In this document: in pieces, positions 15,829 to 23,904 of the stretch | Layout of the letters: each line of letters opens with the position of its first letter | How positions within the stretch are numbered: the first letter of the stretch is position 1 | Source of the DNA: Streptomyces halstedii | GTDB lineage: Bacteria; Actinomycetota; Actinomycetes; Streptomycetales; Streptomycetaceae | Assembly: GCA_000720535.1 (NCBI GenBank) | Contig: JOAZ01000002.1 | Span: 62,001 to 126,000, forward strand | Direction: 5' to 3' | Length of the DNA stretch: 64,000 bases | Notes under the pieces: generated by a model | Seen by the model: only the letters and a program-made list of their open reading frames with translations | Databases searched by the model: none | Told to the model about the DNA's origin: nothing | Translations under genes and position numbers: made by a program

Positions 15829-16674
15829 ATGCGGATCGCCACAACGATCTTCCTCACCGATCAGACGATCACCCCGGTACGGCTCGCGCGTGAGCTGGAG
15901 CGGCGGGGGTTCCACGGGCTGTATCTGCCCGAGCACACCCACATCCCGGTCAGCCGGGAGACCCCGTACCCGGCGGGCGGTGAGCTTCCGGCGGAGTACG
16001 GCCGCACGCTGGACCCCTTCGTCGCCCTCGGCCAGGCGGCCGCGGTCACGGAGCGGCTGGAGGTGGGCACCGGCATCACGCTGATCGCCCAGCACGACCC
16101 GATCGACCTGGCCAAGCAGGCCGCCACCCTGGACCACCTCTCCGGTGGCCGCCTCACGCTCGGTATCGGCTTCGGCTGGAACGTGGAGGAGGCCGCAGAC
16201 CACGGCGTCGAGTGGTCCACCCGGCGGGCCCTGGGCCGCGACCGGCTGGCCCTGATGCGCGCCCTGTGGGCCGACGAACCCACCGCGTACGACGGGGAGT
16301 TCGAGTCGGTACGGGCGAGCCACGCCTACCCCAAGCCGGTGCGGGCCCCGCGCGGCCCGGTGAACGGCCCCCGCACCCTGATCGGCGGGGCGGCGGGCCC
16401 GAAGCTCTTCGCGCAGATCGCCCGGGACGCGGACGGCTGGCTGCCCATCGGCGGGCGAGGGCTCGCCGAGGCGCTGCCGAAGCTGCGTACGGAGTGGGAG
16501 GCGGCGGACCGCGACCCCGCACACCTCCAGGTCGTCCCGTACGCCGTCGTCCCGGACCCCGGCAAGCTGGCGCACTACGCGGACCTGGGCATCGAGGAGG
16601 TCGTGCTGCAACTCCCGTCGGCCGGTGAGCCGGAGGTGCTGCGCGCGCTGGACGCGTACGCCGCGTACCTCTGA
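15829..16674 (+). CDS. LLM-class F420-dependent oxidoreductase
   Basis: 281 residues of the luciferase-like TIM-barrel fold: the start MRIATTIFLTDQ, the central VGTGITLIAQHDPIDLAKQAATLD and LGIGFGWN strand-loop segments, and LIGGAAGPKLF for phosphate binding. Actinobacterial members of this subgroup use F420 instead of FMN; FbiC, which makes the F420 chromophore, is encoded in this window. Start ATG 15829 is preceded by GGAGG. Substrate not predictable. It is divergent from the siderophore gene and so lies on the far side of the iron box. Confidence 0.88.
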   Translation: MRIATTIFLTDQTITPVRLARELERRGFHGLYLPEHTHIPVSRETPYPAGGELPAEYGRTLDPFVALGQAAAVTERLEVGTGITLIAQHDPIDLAKQAATLDHLSGGRLTLGIGFGWNVEEAADHGVEWSTRRALGRDRLALMRALWADEPTAYDGEFESVRASHAYPKPVRAPRGPVNGPRTLIGGAAGPKLFAQIARDADGWLPIGGRGLAEALPKLRTEWEAADRDPAHLQVVPYAVVPDPGKLAHYADLGIEEVVLQLPSAGEPEVLRALDAYAAYL

Positions 16675-16816
16675 GAAGACGCCCCGCGCGGGCCGCCACC
16701 TCATGGCCGCCGGTTCCCCATGCAACCGGCGGGGCTAAAATCGCATCTATCACCTCCGGACATCGATGGTGCGGCCCGTGTGCGTGTGTGCTCGGCTGCC
16801 TGGGAGCGGGAGCACG

Positions 16817-18301
16817 ATGAACAGGCCGTTGCGCCACATAGCCATCTTCTGCGGGCTGCTGATGTTGGCCCTGCTGATCCGGACGAACTGGCTCCAGTTC
16901 GCCCAGAGCGAGGAACTGGCCAACCACGAGCACAACCGCCGCGTGAAGATCACGCAGTTCGCGACCCCGCGCGGCGACATCATCGTGAACGGCAAGGCGA
17001 TCACCGGGTCGAAGGAGGTCGAGGGGACCGACTTCAAGTACCAGCGCACCTTCAAGCAGGGCAAGATGTACGCCCCCGTCACCGGCTACGCCTCGCAGGC
17101 GCAGGGCATGTCCCTCCTGGAGAAGACGTACGACAGCATCCTCAGCGGCCAGGACGAGCGCTTCGCCTTCCGGCACGCCAAGGACATCCTCACCGGTGAG
17201 CCGCGCCGGGCGGGCGACGTGATCACGACCATCGACGCGAAGGCGCAGGAGGCCGGGTACAAGGGGCTGACCGATCTGGGTGCCCGGGGCGCGGTCGTCG
17301 CGCTGGAACCCTCGACCGGCAAGGTGCTGGCCCTGGTCTCGACCCCCTCCTACGACCCCTCGATCTTCGCCGGGAACTCCTTCAAGGAGGGCGACAAGTT
17401 CCAGGCGCTGGTGGACGACAAGAGCAAGCCGCTCGCCAACCGCCCGCTGCGCGAGACCTTCCCGCCCGGCTCGACCTTCAAGATCCTCACGGCGGCCGCG
17501 GCCCTGGAGCACGGCGTCATCACGGACGTCAACGCGCCGACCGACGCGGTCTCCCCGTACCCGCTGCCGCAGTCCACGACCAAGATCAGCAGCGAGGCCG
17601 GCGACGCCACGTGCAACAAGGCGTCGATGAAGACGGCCATGCAGTACTCCTGCAACAACGTCTTCCTGGACGCCGCCCTCAAGGTCGGCGACGAGAAGAT
17701 GCGCGAGACGGCCGAGAAGTTCGGCTTCAACGAGGACGTCTACTCGGACGCCTTCGGTGACATGCTCGCCACCAAGAGCCTCTACCCGGAGAAGCTGGAC
17801 AAGCCCGGCACCGCGCTGACCGGTATGGGACAGGGCAGCCTCACGAGCACCCCGATGCAGATGGCCATGGTGACGGCCGCGCTCGCCAACGACGGCAAGC
17901 TGATGCAGCCGCACATCGTGGAGGAACTGCGCGGCCCGGACGTCTCGACGCTGGAGAAGCACGACCCGAAGGAGATGAGCCAGGCGGTCTCCCCGGAGAC
18001 GGCGAAGAAGGTCCAGGAGATGATGGAGTTCACCGCCAAGGAGGGCAGCGCGCAGCGCGCGCTGATCGACGGCGTGACGGTGGGCGGCAAGACGGGTACG
18101 GCTCAGCGCGGCAACGACGTGAGCAAGGAAGTCCCGTACGGCTGGTTCGTCTCGTACGGCAAGGCGTCCGACGGCCGGTCGGTGGCGGTCGCGGTGTTCA
18201 TCGACCCGACGGCCATGGACATCTCCCGCTCCGACATCTCCGGTGGCCGCCTCGGCGCCCCGATCGCGAAGAGCGTGATGCAGGCGGTGCTGGGCAAGTA
18301 G
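16817..18301 (+). CDS. class B penicillin-binding protein (PbpA/FtsI-type transpeptidase)
   Basis: A 494-aa membrane-anchored transpeptidase. One N-terminal helix (residues 7-25) is followed by a PBP dimerisation region and the transpeptidase domain with all three motifs: SxxK in PPGSTFK, SxN as SCNN and KTGT in GGKTGTAQ. It cross-links peptidoglycan outside the membrane. The size matches actinobacterial PbpA. ATG 16817 precedes the hydrophobic anchor. It is monocistronic here and ends at a very strong terminator (18320-18360). No RodA/FtsW partner is adjacent. Confidence 0.92.
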   Translation: MNRPLRHIAIFCGLLMLALLIRTNWLQFAQSEELANHEHNRRVKITQFATPRGDIIVNGKAITGSKEVEGTDFKYQRTFKQGKMYAPVTGYASQAQGMSLLEKTYDSILSGQDERFAFRHAKDILTGEPRRAGDVITTIDAKAQEAGYKGLTDLGARGAVVALEPSTGKVLALVSTPSYDPSIFAGNSFKEGDKFQALVDDKSKPLANRPLRETFPPGSTFKILTAAAALEHGVITDVNAPTDAVSPYPLPQSTTKISSEAGDATCNKASMKTAMQYSCNNVFLDAALKVGDEKMRETAEKFGFNEDVYSDAFGDMLATKSLYPEKLDKPGTALTGMGQGSLTSTPMQMAMVTAALANDGKLMQPHIVEELRGPDVSTLEKHDPKEMSQAVSPETAKKVQEMMEFTAKEGSAQRALIDGVTVGGKTGTAQRGNDVSKEVPYGWFVSYGKASDGRSVAVAVFIDPTAMDISRSDISGGRLGAPIAKSVMQAVLGK

Positions 18302-18319
18302 CCCGCCACCCGGAACACA

Positions 18320-18360
18320 CCTGAGCCCCCGCCCGGCGCGCTGCCGGGCGGGGGCTCAGG
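18320..18360. terminator. strong bidirectional terminator
   Basis: An 18-bp perfect stem (18320-18337 with 18343-18360; arm CCTGAGCCCCCGCCCGGC) closes a 5-nt loop between two convergent genes and ends one base before the stop codon of the next gene. Confidence 0.9.
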
Positions 18361-19545
18361 TCATCCGGTGGGCTCGGGCGGGAGTGCGGCCGTCGGGGTG
18401 GTGACGGGCTCGGCCGGCGGGGTGTCGGGGGTTTCCGGGCGGCCCCCGGCCAGCCGCAGGGTGACGGTGGCGGTGACGCCCGCCAGCAGGCCCCAGAGCA
18501 GGGCCGCCGGGACCCCGCCGCCGAGGGCTCCGGTCAGGTGCTGCCAGCCCCACCGTGTGCCGGAGTCCGCCGAGGTCACCGCGGACTGCCACACCTGGTT
18601 CACCAGCAGCCCGACGACGGTCGCGCAGACCGCCCCGACCGCCGTCGCCGGCACCGTGGCCCGGGTGAGCAGCACGGGCAGCAGCCGCAGCGCCCACCAC
18701 ACCACGGCGAGCAGCAGGACGTCACCGAGGCGGTACAGCAGCCAGTGGCCGAACGCCCCGTCCGTGGGCGGTGCCCAGTAGCCGAGCAGGAGCAACTTGC
18801 GCAGCAGGTCGCCCGGTTCGGAGAGCAGCCGGCCGGACAGGGGGACCGTCTGCAAGGAGGCCGCCACCCGGTGGTACGAGAGCACCACCGAGGACACGGC
18901 GACCACGACCGTACCGGCGGTCGCCGCCAGCCGGGCCGCGTGTGCCGGGACGACGCCCAGCGGCAGCGGACCCGCGCCCTTGACAGTGATCCGTGCCACG
19001 AGCACCGTGACCGCCGCCGTCACGAGCGAGGCCACCACGGTGATCTGCTGTCCGGACGAGATCATGCTCGCCAACTGGGGCAGGGCCCGGTAACTGCCGC
19101 GCCCGGACGAGGCGATCAGCCACGGCGCCGAGACGGTCGCCGCGAGCATCCCGGACACCGTGCCCCAGGCCCACACCGCGAGCAGCGTGACCACGGCCCG
19201 GCGGTTCACCGGCGGCAGCCTGCGGACCAGGAGCAGCGCCCCGGGGACGAAGAAGACGAACAGCGCCGCGAACCGGACCTGCATCCCGGTCTCGTGCAGC
19301 GAGAGGTACCGGGCGCCGTCCACCCCGGTGTCGCCCAGTCCGCCGCTGCCGAGCCGGAGCGCTTCGGGCGGGTCGTACGCCCAGGGCGAGAGCCAGTACT
19401 GAAGGTCGGCCACCATCCGGCCGCCGAGCGCGTCGGTGGCGCCCTGGAGGTGCAGTGCGTCCACGCTCGCCCCGGCCCACCACAGCAGCGCCGTGAGCAG
19501 TACCCCTCCGACCAGTGCGGGTATTACCGCGCGCCGGTATGTCAT
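18361..19545 (-). CDS. polytopic membrane protein of unknown function
   Basis: 394 residues with eight to ten hydrophobic helices and a Pro/Thr-rich C-terminal tail (TPDTPPAEPVTTPTAALPPEPTG). The N-terminus has one helix, then a long extracytoplasmic loop (ALHLQGATDALGGRMVADLQ), then packed helices. It resembles the streptomycete integral membrane proteins annotated only as hypothetical; no transporter signature is recognised. ATG 19545 has GGGGGA upstream. A large inverted repeat (19552-19621) lies immediately before it. Confidence 0.75.
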   Translation of the reverse strand: MTYRRAVIPALVGGVLLTALLWWAGASVDALHLQGATDALGGRMVADLQYWLSPWAYDPPEALRLGSGGLGDTGVDGARYLSLHETGMQVRFAALFVFFVPGALLLVRRLPPVNRRAVVTLLAVWAWGTVSGMLAATVSAPWLIASSGRGSYRALPQLASMISSGQQITVVASLVTAAVTVLVARITVKGAGPLPLGVVPAHAARLAATAGTVVVAVSSVVLSYHRVAASLQTVPLSGRLLSEPGDLLRKLLLLGYWAPPTDGAFGHWLLYRLGDVLLLAVVWWALRLLPVLLTRATVPATAVGAVCATVVGLLVNQVWQSAVTSADSGTRWGWQHLTGALGGGVPAALLWGLLAGVTATVTLRLAGGRPETPDTPPAEPVTTPTAALPPEPTG

Positions 19546-19551
19546 GAACGT

Positions 19552-19621
19552 CCCCCGATGTGATCGCACCCCGTCAACTTCCTGACCGGCTGGAGAGTAC
19601 GGGGTGGCGATCACATGGGGG
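19552..19621. repeat. long inverted repeat upstream of the membrane-protein gene
   Basis: Arms 19552-19574 and 19599-19621 are near-exact inverses (core GATCGC/GCGATC with matching flanks, one base offset and one mismatch), with a 24-nt spacer. The left arm starts 7 bp upstream of the ATG at 19545. It may be an operator dyad or a 5' hairpin. Confidence 0.6.
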
Positions 19622-19639
19622 TCACGGTCGTTCGTGCGT

Positions 19640-19690
19640 TCAGTACCGCCGCGCGTAGGCCACGAACGCGGACCAGGTGGTGGGCGCCAC
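19640..19690 (-). pseudogene. C-terminal remnant of a DUF397 gene
   Basis: Reading left on the minus strand, the last codons before TGA (19640-19642) give VAPTTWSAFVAYARRY, the typical DUF397 ending (a W-x-A-F-V tail). The rest of the domain is missing: within about 50 bp the sequence changes into an ATPase fragment on the opposite strand. I infer a deletion that removed the front of both genes. Confidence 0.5.
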
Positions 19691-19691
19691 G

Positions 19692-19900
19692 TCGAGGTGC
19701 GGTTGCTGCGGTTCGCGGACACGTTGCGTATCGAGGTGTCCGACGCCCGGGGCGAGCGGCGGCCCGAGTCGTGCGAGCCGGCCGAGGGGGCCGCGTCGGG
19801 GTACGGGCTGCCGCTGGTGGCCGCGCTGGCCGCGAAGTGGGGGGTGGTGGAGCGGAACGGGGTCGGCAAGACGGTGTGGGCGGAGTGCCTCTGGCCTTAA
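19692..19900 (+). pseudogene. C-terminal half of an RsbW-like ATP-binding (HATPase) protein
   Basis: About 69 residues from VEVRLLRFADTLRIEVSDARG to the stop keep the ATP-lid end of streptomycete anti-sigma-like kinases (GYGLPLVAALAAKWGV..GKTVWAE). The N-terminal half with the N-box is absent and no plausible start remains. The stop TAA (19898-19900) overlaps the TAA of the convergent monooxygenase gene. Such ATPases usually lie beside XRE/DUF397 pairs, which fits the DUF397 scrap on its left. Confidence 0.65.
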
Positions 19901-21444
19901 GGGGCGTCCACCCCGAGCCCGGTGGTGGCGGACACGGCCGTCCGTATCTCCGCCCCAAGCACCTCGTCGTCCTGCTCGTCGCTCGCCCAGGCGACATGGC
20001 CGTCCGGGCGGATCAGCGCGGCCCGCACGGTGGACCAGGCGGGACGGCCGGCCGGGCGGGGCGCGGTGTGCGGGACGACGCCGGGGGCGGGGGCCGGGGT
20101 GCCGGTGAAGTCGAGGAGGACGTACCGGCCGGGGCGCAGGGCGGTGAACAGGTCGGTGGAGCCCGCGAGTTCGAGGTTCGGGGCGCGGTGGCCCGTGAGC
20201 GGGTGGCCGGGGGCCGTGGGCGGATAGGTGACGGCGAGCGCGGAGAGGCGTTCGGCCAGGCTCCGGGAGAACGCGGGGACGGTGGCGACGAGTTGGCTGA
20301 GCAGGGTCCGCAGGTCCTGGCCCTCCGGTGACTGGGCGTTCATCAGGGCCGTCTGGGCCCGGGTGCTGAGGAGCAGATCGGCGCCGACCGGGTGGCGTTC
20401 GGTGTGGTAGCTGTCCAGGAGGGCGTCGGGGGCCGTGCCCGCCACCGTCGCGGCCAGCTTCCAGCCGAGGTTGGTGGCGTCCTGCACGCCGACGTTGAGG
20501 CCCACGCCTCCGGCCGGGTAGTGCATGTGCGCGGCGTCGCCCGCGAGCAGGACGCGGCCACGGCGGTAGGCGGCGGCCTGGCGGGTGGCGTTGCCGAACC
20601 GGGAGAGCCAGCTCGGGTCGCGCATGCCGAAGTCCGTGCCGGCGATCCGGGTCACCTTGGCGCGCAGGGCGTCGAGGGTGAGTTCGCCGGGGTGGTCCGG
20701 GCCGTTGCTGTCGGGGTCGCCGCCGACGATCCGGTGCAGGCCGCCCGGCATCGGGACGGCCATGACGCCGCCGGCCGGACCCGAAGCGGCGTACACCGCG
20801 CCCTCGGGCGGATCGTCCAGCACCACGTCCCCCAGCCAGCCCCACGTCGTGGCGTCGGTACCGGGGAACGCGATCCCGGCCGCCTCACGGACGGTGCTCC
20901 GGGTGCCGTCGCAGCCCACGACGTACGCGGCGCGCAGGGTGTACGGGCCGTCGGGGCCGGTCACCCCGACGCTCACCCCGTCCTCGTCCTGGGTGAGACC
21001 GGTCACCCGGTGCCCCCGTCGCAGGTCGGCACCGGCCGCCACCGCGTGGGCCTCCAGCAGCTCTTCGGTACGGGCCTGCGGCAGGGCGAGCGTGAACGGG
21101 TAGGGCGTGTCCAGGACGGCGAAGTCCATACGGTCGTCCAGCCCCCCGAAGTGGCCGCTCGGGATGCGCCGCCCCTCGGCGAGGAAGGGTTCCGCCACAC
21201 CCCGGAAGGCCAGGACCTCCAGCGTGCGCGGATGGAGGGTGAGCGCTTTCGAGTGGGGGTCCCGCTCGTGCCGGGTCTCCAGGACGGTGACGGGGGTCCC
21301 GGCCAGGCGCAGTTCGGCGGCGAGCCACAGGCCGGTGGGCCCGCCTCCCGCGATGACGACGCGGTCGGTGGCGAGGTGATCGGTGGCGATGTGAGCGGTG
21401 GCGAGGTGATCGGTGGCGGTGTGTTCCGGGACGGGGTGTTCCAT
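19897..21444 (-). CDS. FAD-dependent aromatic monooxygenase (PheA/TfdB-type)
   Basis: 515 residues. The Rossmann FAD motif is GGGPTG (about residues 33-38), the DG motif is GCDGTRSTVREAAGI, and the second FAD motif is GRVLLAGDAAHMHYPAGGVGLNVGVQDATNLGWKL. A C-terminal thioredoxin-like domain follows. This class hydroxylates phenolic or polyketide substrates with NAD(P)H and O2, and related enzymes inactivate rifamycins. ATG 21444 has GAGGAG upstream. The first ~28 residues are an ATDHL/ATAHI repeat made by 15-bp tandem duplications. A TetR gene diverges from it with matching operators, so induction by a substrate is likely. Confidence 0.9.
   Translation of the reverse strand: MEHPVPEHTATDHLATAHIATDHLATDRVVIAGGGPTGLWLAAELRLAGTPVTVLETRHERDPHSKALTLHPRTLEVLAFRGVAEPFLAEGRRIPSGHFGGLDDRMDFAVLDTPYPFTLALPQARTEELLEAHAVAAGADLRRGHRVTGLTQDEDGVSVGVTGPDGPYTLRAAYVVGCDGTRSTVREAAGIAFPGTDATTWGWLGDVVLDDPPEGAVYAASGPAGGVMAVPMPGGLHRIVGGDPDSNGPDHPGELTLDALRAKVTRIAGTDFGMRDPSWLSRFGNATRQAAAYRRGRVLLAGDAAHMHYPAGGVGLNVGVQDATNLGWKLAATVAGTAPDALLDSYHTERHPVGADLLLSTRAQTALMNAQSPEGQDLRTLLSQLVATVPAFSRSLAERLSALAVTYPPTAPGHPLTGHRAPNLELAGSTDLFTALRPGRYVLLDFTGTPAPAPGVVPHTAPRPAGRPAWSTVRAALIRPDGHVAWASDEQDDEVLGAEIRTAVSATTGLGVDAP
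21381..21440. repeat. tandem 30-bp (2 x 15) repeat in the monooxygenase N-terminus
   Basis: Two consecutive ~30-bp units, each made of two 15-bp halves of the form CGGTGGCGAGGTGAT, encode ATDHL-ATAHI-ATDHL-ATD. They lie before the FAD-binding strand, so the catalytic fold is not interrupted. Confidence 0.75.
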
Positions 21445-21475
21445 GACGGCTCCTCGGCTTTCGACCAGGGCTCTC

Positions 21476-21490
21476 TTGGTCAGTGACCAA
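21476..21490. promoter_or_regulatory. TetR operator, copy 1
   Basis: TTGGTCAGTGACCAA is a perfect 15-bp palindrome 32 bp upstream of the monooxygenase start, between the divergent genes. Confidence 0.8.
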
Positions 21491-21510
21491 TAACGGTTCA
21501 CCCAGTAGAC

Positions 21511-21525
21511 TAGGTCGGTGACCAA
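21511..21525. promoter_or_regulatory. TetR operator, copy 2, over the tetR start codon
   Basis: TAGGTCGGTGACCAA matches copy 1 at 13 of 15 positions and covers the GTG start (21518) of the regulator gene, implying autoregulation. Confidence 0.75.
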
Positions 21526-22135
21526 GAAGCAAGTGGAGGACGCCGCCCGGACCCGGCTCGACCCCGGCACGGTGGTGCGGGCGGCCCTGGAGCTGCTCGA
21601 CGAGAAGGGCGCGGACGGGCTCTCGATCCGGGGCATCGCGGACCGGCTCGGCGTCCGGATGAACACGGTGCTCTGGCACGCGAAGACCAAGGCCCGGCTG
21701 CTGGAGCTGATGGCGGACGCGATCCTGGCCGAGGCGCAGTCGGAGGGGCTGCCCGAGGCCTGGGAGCCGCGCGTCCGCGAGCTGTTCCACCGCTACCGCC
21801 GCGCGCTGCTGGCCCACCGCGACGGGGCCAGGATCGTGGCCGGTACGTACGCGGCCGAGCCCGCCACGCTCCGGTTCGCCGAGCTGGTGGTGGAGGCGCT
21901 GCTGACCGGCGGACTGGGGGAGCGGGAGGCGGTGTGGACGGCCTGGACCCTGGTCTACTTCACCCTCGGGCTGGCCCAGGAGGAGCAGGCGCAGCCGGAC
22001 GCGCTGGGCGGGGCCTTCGCGCGGAGCCTGGCCACGGGCGCGTACCCGTCGCTGTCCCGGGCCGCCGCGCACTTCGGCGAGACGTCCTTCGACGAGCGCT
22101 TCGACTACGGGCTCTCCCGCATCCTCGGCACGTGA
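21518..22135 (+). CDS. TetR-family regulator of the divergent monooxygenase
   Basis: 205 residues. The helix-turn-helix (about 17-62) reads LSIRGIADRLGVRMNTVLWHAKTKARLL, and the C-terminal domain resembles TetR/TetR_C-class repressors that bind small aromatic or polyketide ligands. Start GTG 21518 lies inside operator copy 2. Two matching palindromes in the 73-bp divergent interval make it the evident repressor of itself and of the flavin monooxygenase. A strong terminator follows at 22147-22197. Confidence 0.88.
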   Translation: MTKKQVEDAARTRLDPGTVVRAALELLDEKGADGLSIRGIADRLGVRMNTVLWHAKTKARLLELMADAILAEAQSEGLPEAWEPRVRELFHRYRRALLAHRDGARIVAGTYAAEPATLRFAELVVEALLTGGLGEREAVWTAWTLVYFTLGLAQEEQAQPDALGGAFARSLATGAYPSLSRAAAHFGETSFDERFDYGLSRILGT

Positions 22136-22146
22136 GGCGCGGGCAC

Positions 22147-22197
22147 GCGAACGGGCCGGGCTCTCCCCCCTCTTGGCGGTGAGCCCGGCCCGTTCGC
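22147..22197. terminator. bidirectional terminator
   Basis: A 17-bp perfect stem, GCGAACGGGCCGGGCTC (22147-22163) with its inverse (22181-22197), and a 17-nt loop lie between the convergent tetR and apnO-like genes. Confidence 0.88.
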
Positions 22198-22237
22198 GCC
22201 GGTACGACCCGGCGACCGATCCGGTGTCAGGTCCGGA

Positions 22238-23107
22238 TCAGCGGTTGATCTCCTTGATCCGCAGCATCCGCGTGATGACCTTGTCCAGCTCGTCGTCCTT
22301 GAAGACGTTCTTCCAGTCCTCGCGCACGATCGACTCGCGGCCGTAGTCCATCGCGATCAGGCACGCGTCGGAGAACGGGTTGTCGCCCTTGAGGGTGTTG
22401 GCCAGGGCGACCTGCGTGTGGCCGAGCAGCATGGCGCGGGCGGCCTTCTCCGGGACGCCCACGGTGTGGACGGTCTCGTGCAGGGCCTCGGTGAGCAGGG
22501 CGCCGACCATGCAGGCGATCGTCTCGACCAGGGTCGGTTCCAGGACCGCGAGCTGCTTGACGGTCACCCAGTGGACCTCGACCACCGGGGCGTAGATGGT
22601 GGAGATGACGGCCTCGGCCAGCTCGTGGGCCGCCGGGTCCGGGGACTCCGTGGCCGGCTCGAAGGCGGCCACGACCTCCTGCGGGGCGGCGATCCCGCCG
22701 AAGGTGTCCGCCCACTCCTCCTTCGTCGTGCGCTCCAGGAACACCGACGGGTGGCAGGGGTGCGCGACCGCGTTGGCCACGTCGGCGCGGCGGGTCAGCA
22801 GACCGGCGTACGCGGCGGCGGGGTCCAGGGTCAGCAGGATCGCGCCGGGCTTCATCAGCGGCACGAGCTGCTCGGAGACCGTGCCGAGGATGACGTCCGG
22901 GACGGCCAGGATCACGACGTCGGCCTGGGCGGCGGCGTCGGCGCTGTCCGTCAGCTCGCGGCCGAGCTCGCGGATCAGCTCCTGGCCCTTGGGCGAGTTC
23001 TCCGCGAAGAGCGGGGTGAAGCCGCTCTTGACCAGGTTGTTGGAGACCCGCTGGCCCATCTTGCCCGCGGCCCCGATGACGGCGACGGTCCTGGATTCGG
23101 TGGCCAT
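22238..23107 (-). CDS. apnO: NAD-dependent oxidoisomerase, probable D-apionate oxidoisomerase ApnO
   Basis: 289 residues: an N-terminal Rossmann domain (VAVIGAAGKMGQRV at residues 7-20) and an all-helical C-terminal domain of the 6-phosphogluconate-dehydrogenase-like type (from about 165; catalytic-region Lys in WVTVKQLAVLEPTLVE). It is last in a coupled operon; its ATG 23107 overlaps the TAA of the previous gene and GAGGAG lies 7 nt upstream. ApnO is an enzyme of this architecture that oxidises and isomerises D-apionate to 3-oxo-isoapionate. The neighbours supply the rest of that route, which is why this name is preferred over a generic dehydrogenase; the substrate is inferred. Confidence 0.72.
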   Translation of the reverse strand: MATESRTVAVIGAAGKMGQRVSNNLVKSGFTPLFAENSPKGQELIRELGRELTDSADAAAQADVVILAVPDVILGTVSEQLVPLMKPGAILLTLDPAAAYAGLLTRRADVANAVAHPCHPSVFLERTTKEEWADTFGGIAAPQEVVAAFEPATESPDPAAHELAEAVISTIYAPVVEVHWVTVKQLAVLEPTLVETIACMVGALLTEALHETVHTVGVPEKAARAMLLGHTQVALANTLKGDNPFSDACLIAMDYGRESIVREDWKNVFKDDELDKVITRMLRIKEINR

Positions 23108-23904
23108 TACTTGCTCCTCAGAAGGGTGGTGATGCTGTGCCGGGTCCACTGGTCCTCCAGGCGGGCGGTCTCCTCGAAACCGCCCTGCCAGGGGAGCCAG
23201 TGCTCCACGATCTGGTTGACGCCCCGCTCGTCCGGCCCGACCGTGTCGATCATGTGGCGGTGGTCGAGGAGGCCCTCGCCGAGGAGGCAGCCGGCGAAGG
23301 TGAAGCCGACCCAGCCGTCCCGGCGGGAGAAGGAGAAGTCCTTGACGTGGATGTTCACCACGTGGGGGGCGGTGGCGTCGATGACGTCCACCGGGCGTTC
23401 CAGCCGGGCGACGCTGTTGCCCGGGTCGAGGACGACGCCCAGGTGCGGGCTGTCCACACCGCGTACGACGGACAGCAGGTCGTCGGTGGAGACCTGCTCG
23501 TACGTCTCCAGGCCCAGGGTGACGCCCGCCGCCGCGTAGGCGGGGACCGTCTCGCGCAGCAGGGCGGTGGCCTCGGCCGGGGTGGGGCGGTGGTCCGCCG
23601 TGTTCAGCATCGAGCGGACCAGCGTGACGCCCAGGCGGCGGGCGATGCGCAGATAGCGGGCGAGGTGGTCCGGGCGCACGCCCCGGGTGCCCAGTTCCAG
23701 CGTGATGCCGTACCCGGCCGCCGTGGCGCGCAGGGCGTCCAGGGCCGCGTCGTCGTACCCCTCGATCGGCGGGTAGTCGCAGATCTGGAAGACCTCGCCG
23801 CCCAGTTCGCGGGTCTCGGCGAGCATCTCGTCCAGGGTGAGCGGCCGGGGGGCCTTGTCGGAGAGGCGCCAGAAGTAGGCGTAGGTGCTCAGGCCGTAGG
23901 ACAT
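23107..23904 (-). CDS. oiaC: AP-endonuclease-2-type TIM barrel, probable 3-oxo-isoapionate decarboxylase OiaC
   Basis: 265 residues of the sugar-phosphate isomerase/epimerase (xylose-isomerase-like TIM barrel) family. Metal-ligand segments are visible: LGLETYEQ (Glu), LDPGNS (Asp), NIHVKDF (His/Asp) and a late Glu in VNQIVEHWLPW. OiaC belongs to this fold and decarboxylates 3-oxo-isoapionate to L-erythrulose, exactly the substrate the kinase and isomerases here would handle. ATG 23904 overlaps the preceding TIM-like gene by 16 bp. A sugar epimerase role is the alternative. Confidence 0.7.
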   Translation of the reverse strand: MSYGLSTYAYFWRLSDKAPRPLTLDEMLAETRELGGEVFQICDYPPIEGYDDAALDALRATAAGYGITLELGTRGVRPDHLARYLRIARRLGVTLVRSMLNTADHRPTPAEATALLRETVPAYAAAGVTLGLETYEQVSTDDLLSVVRGVDSPHLGVVLDPGNSVARLERPVDVIDATAPHVVNIHVKDFSFSRRDGWVGFTFAGCLLGEGLLDHRHMIDTVGPDERGVNQIVEHWLPWQGGFEETARLEDQWTRHSITTLLRSK

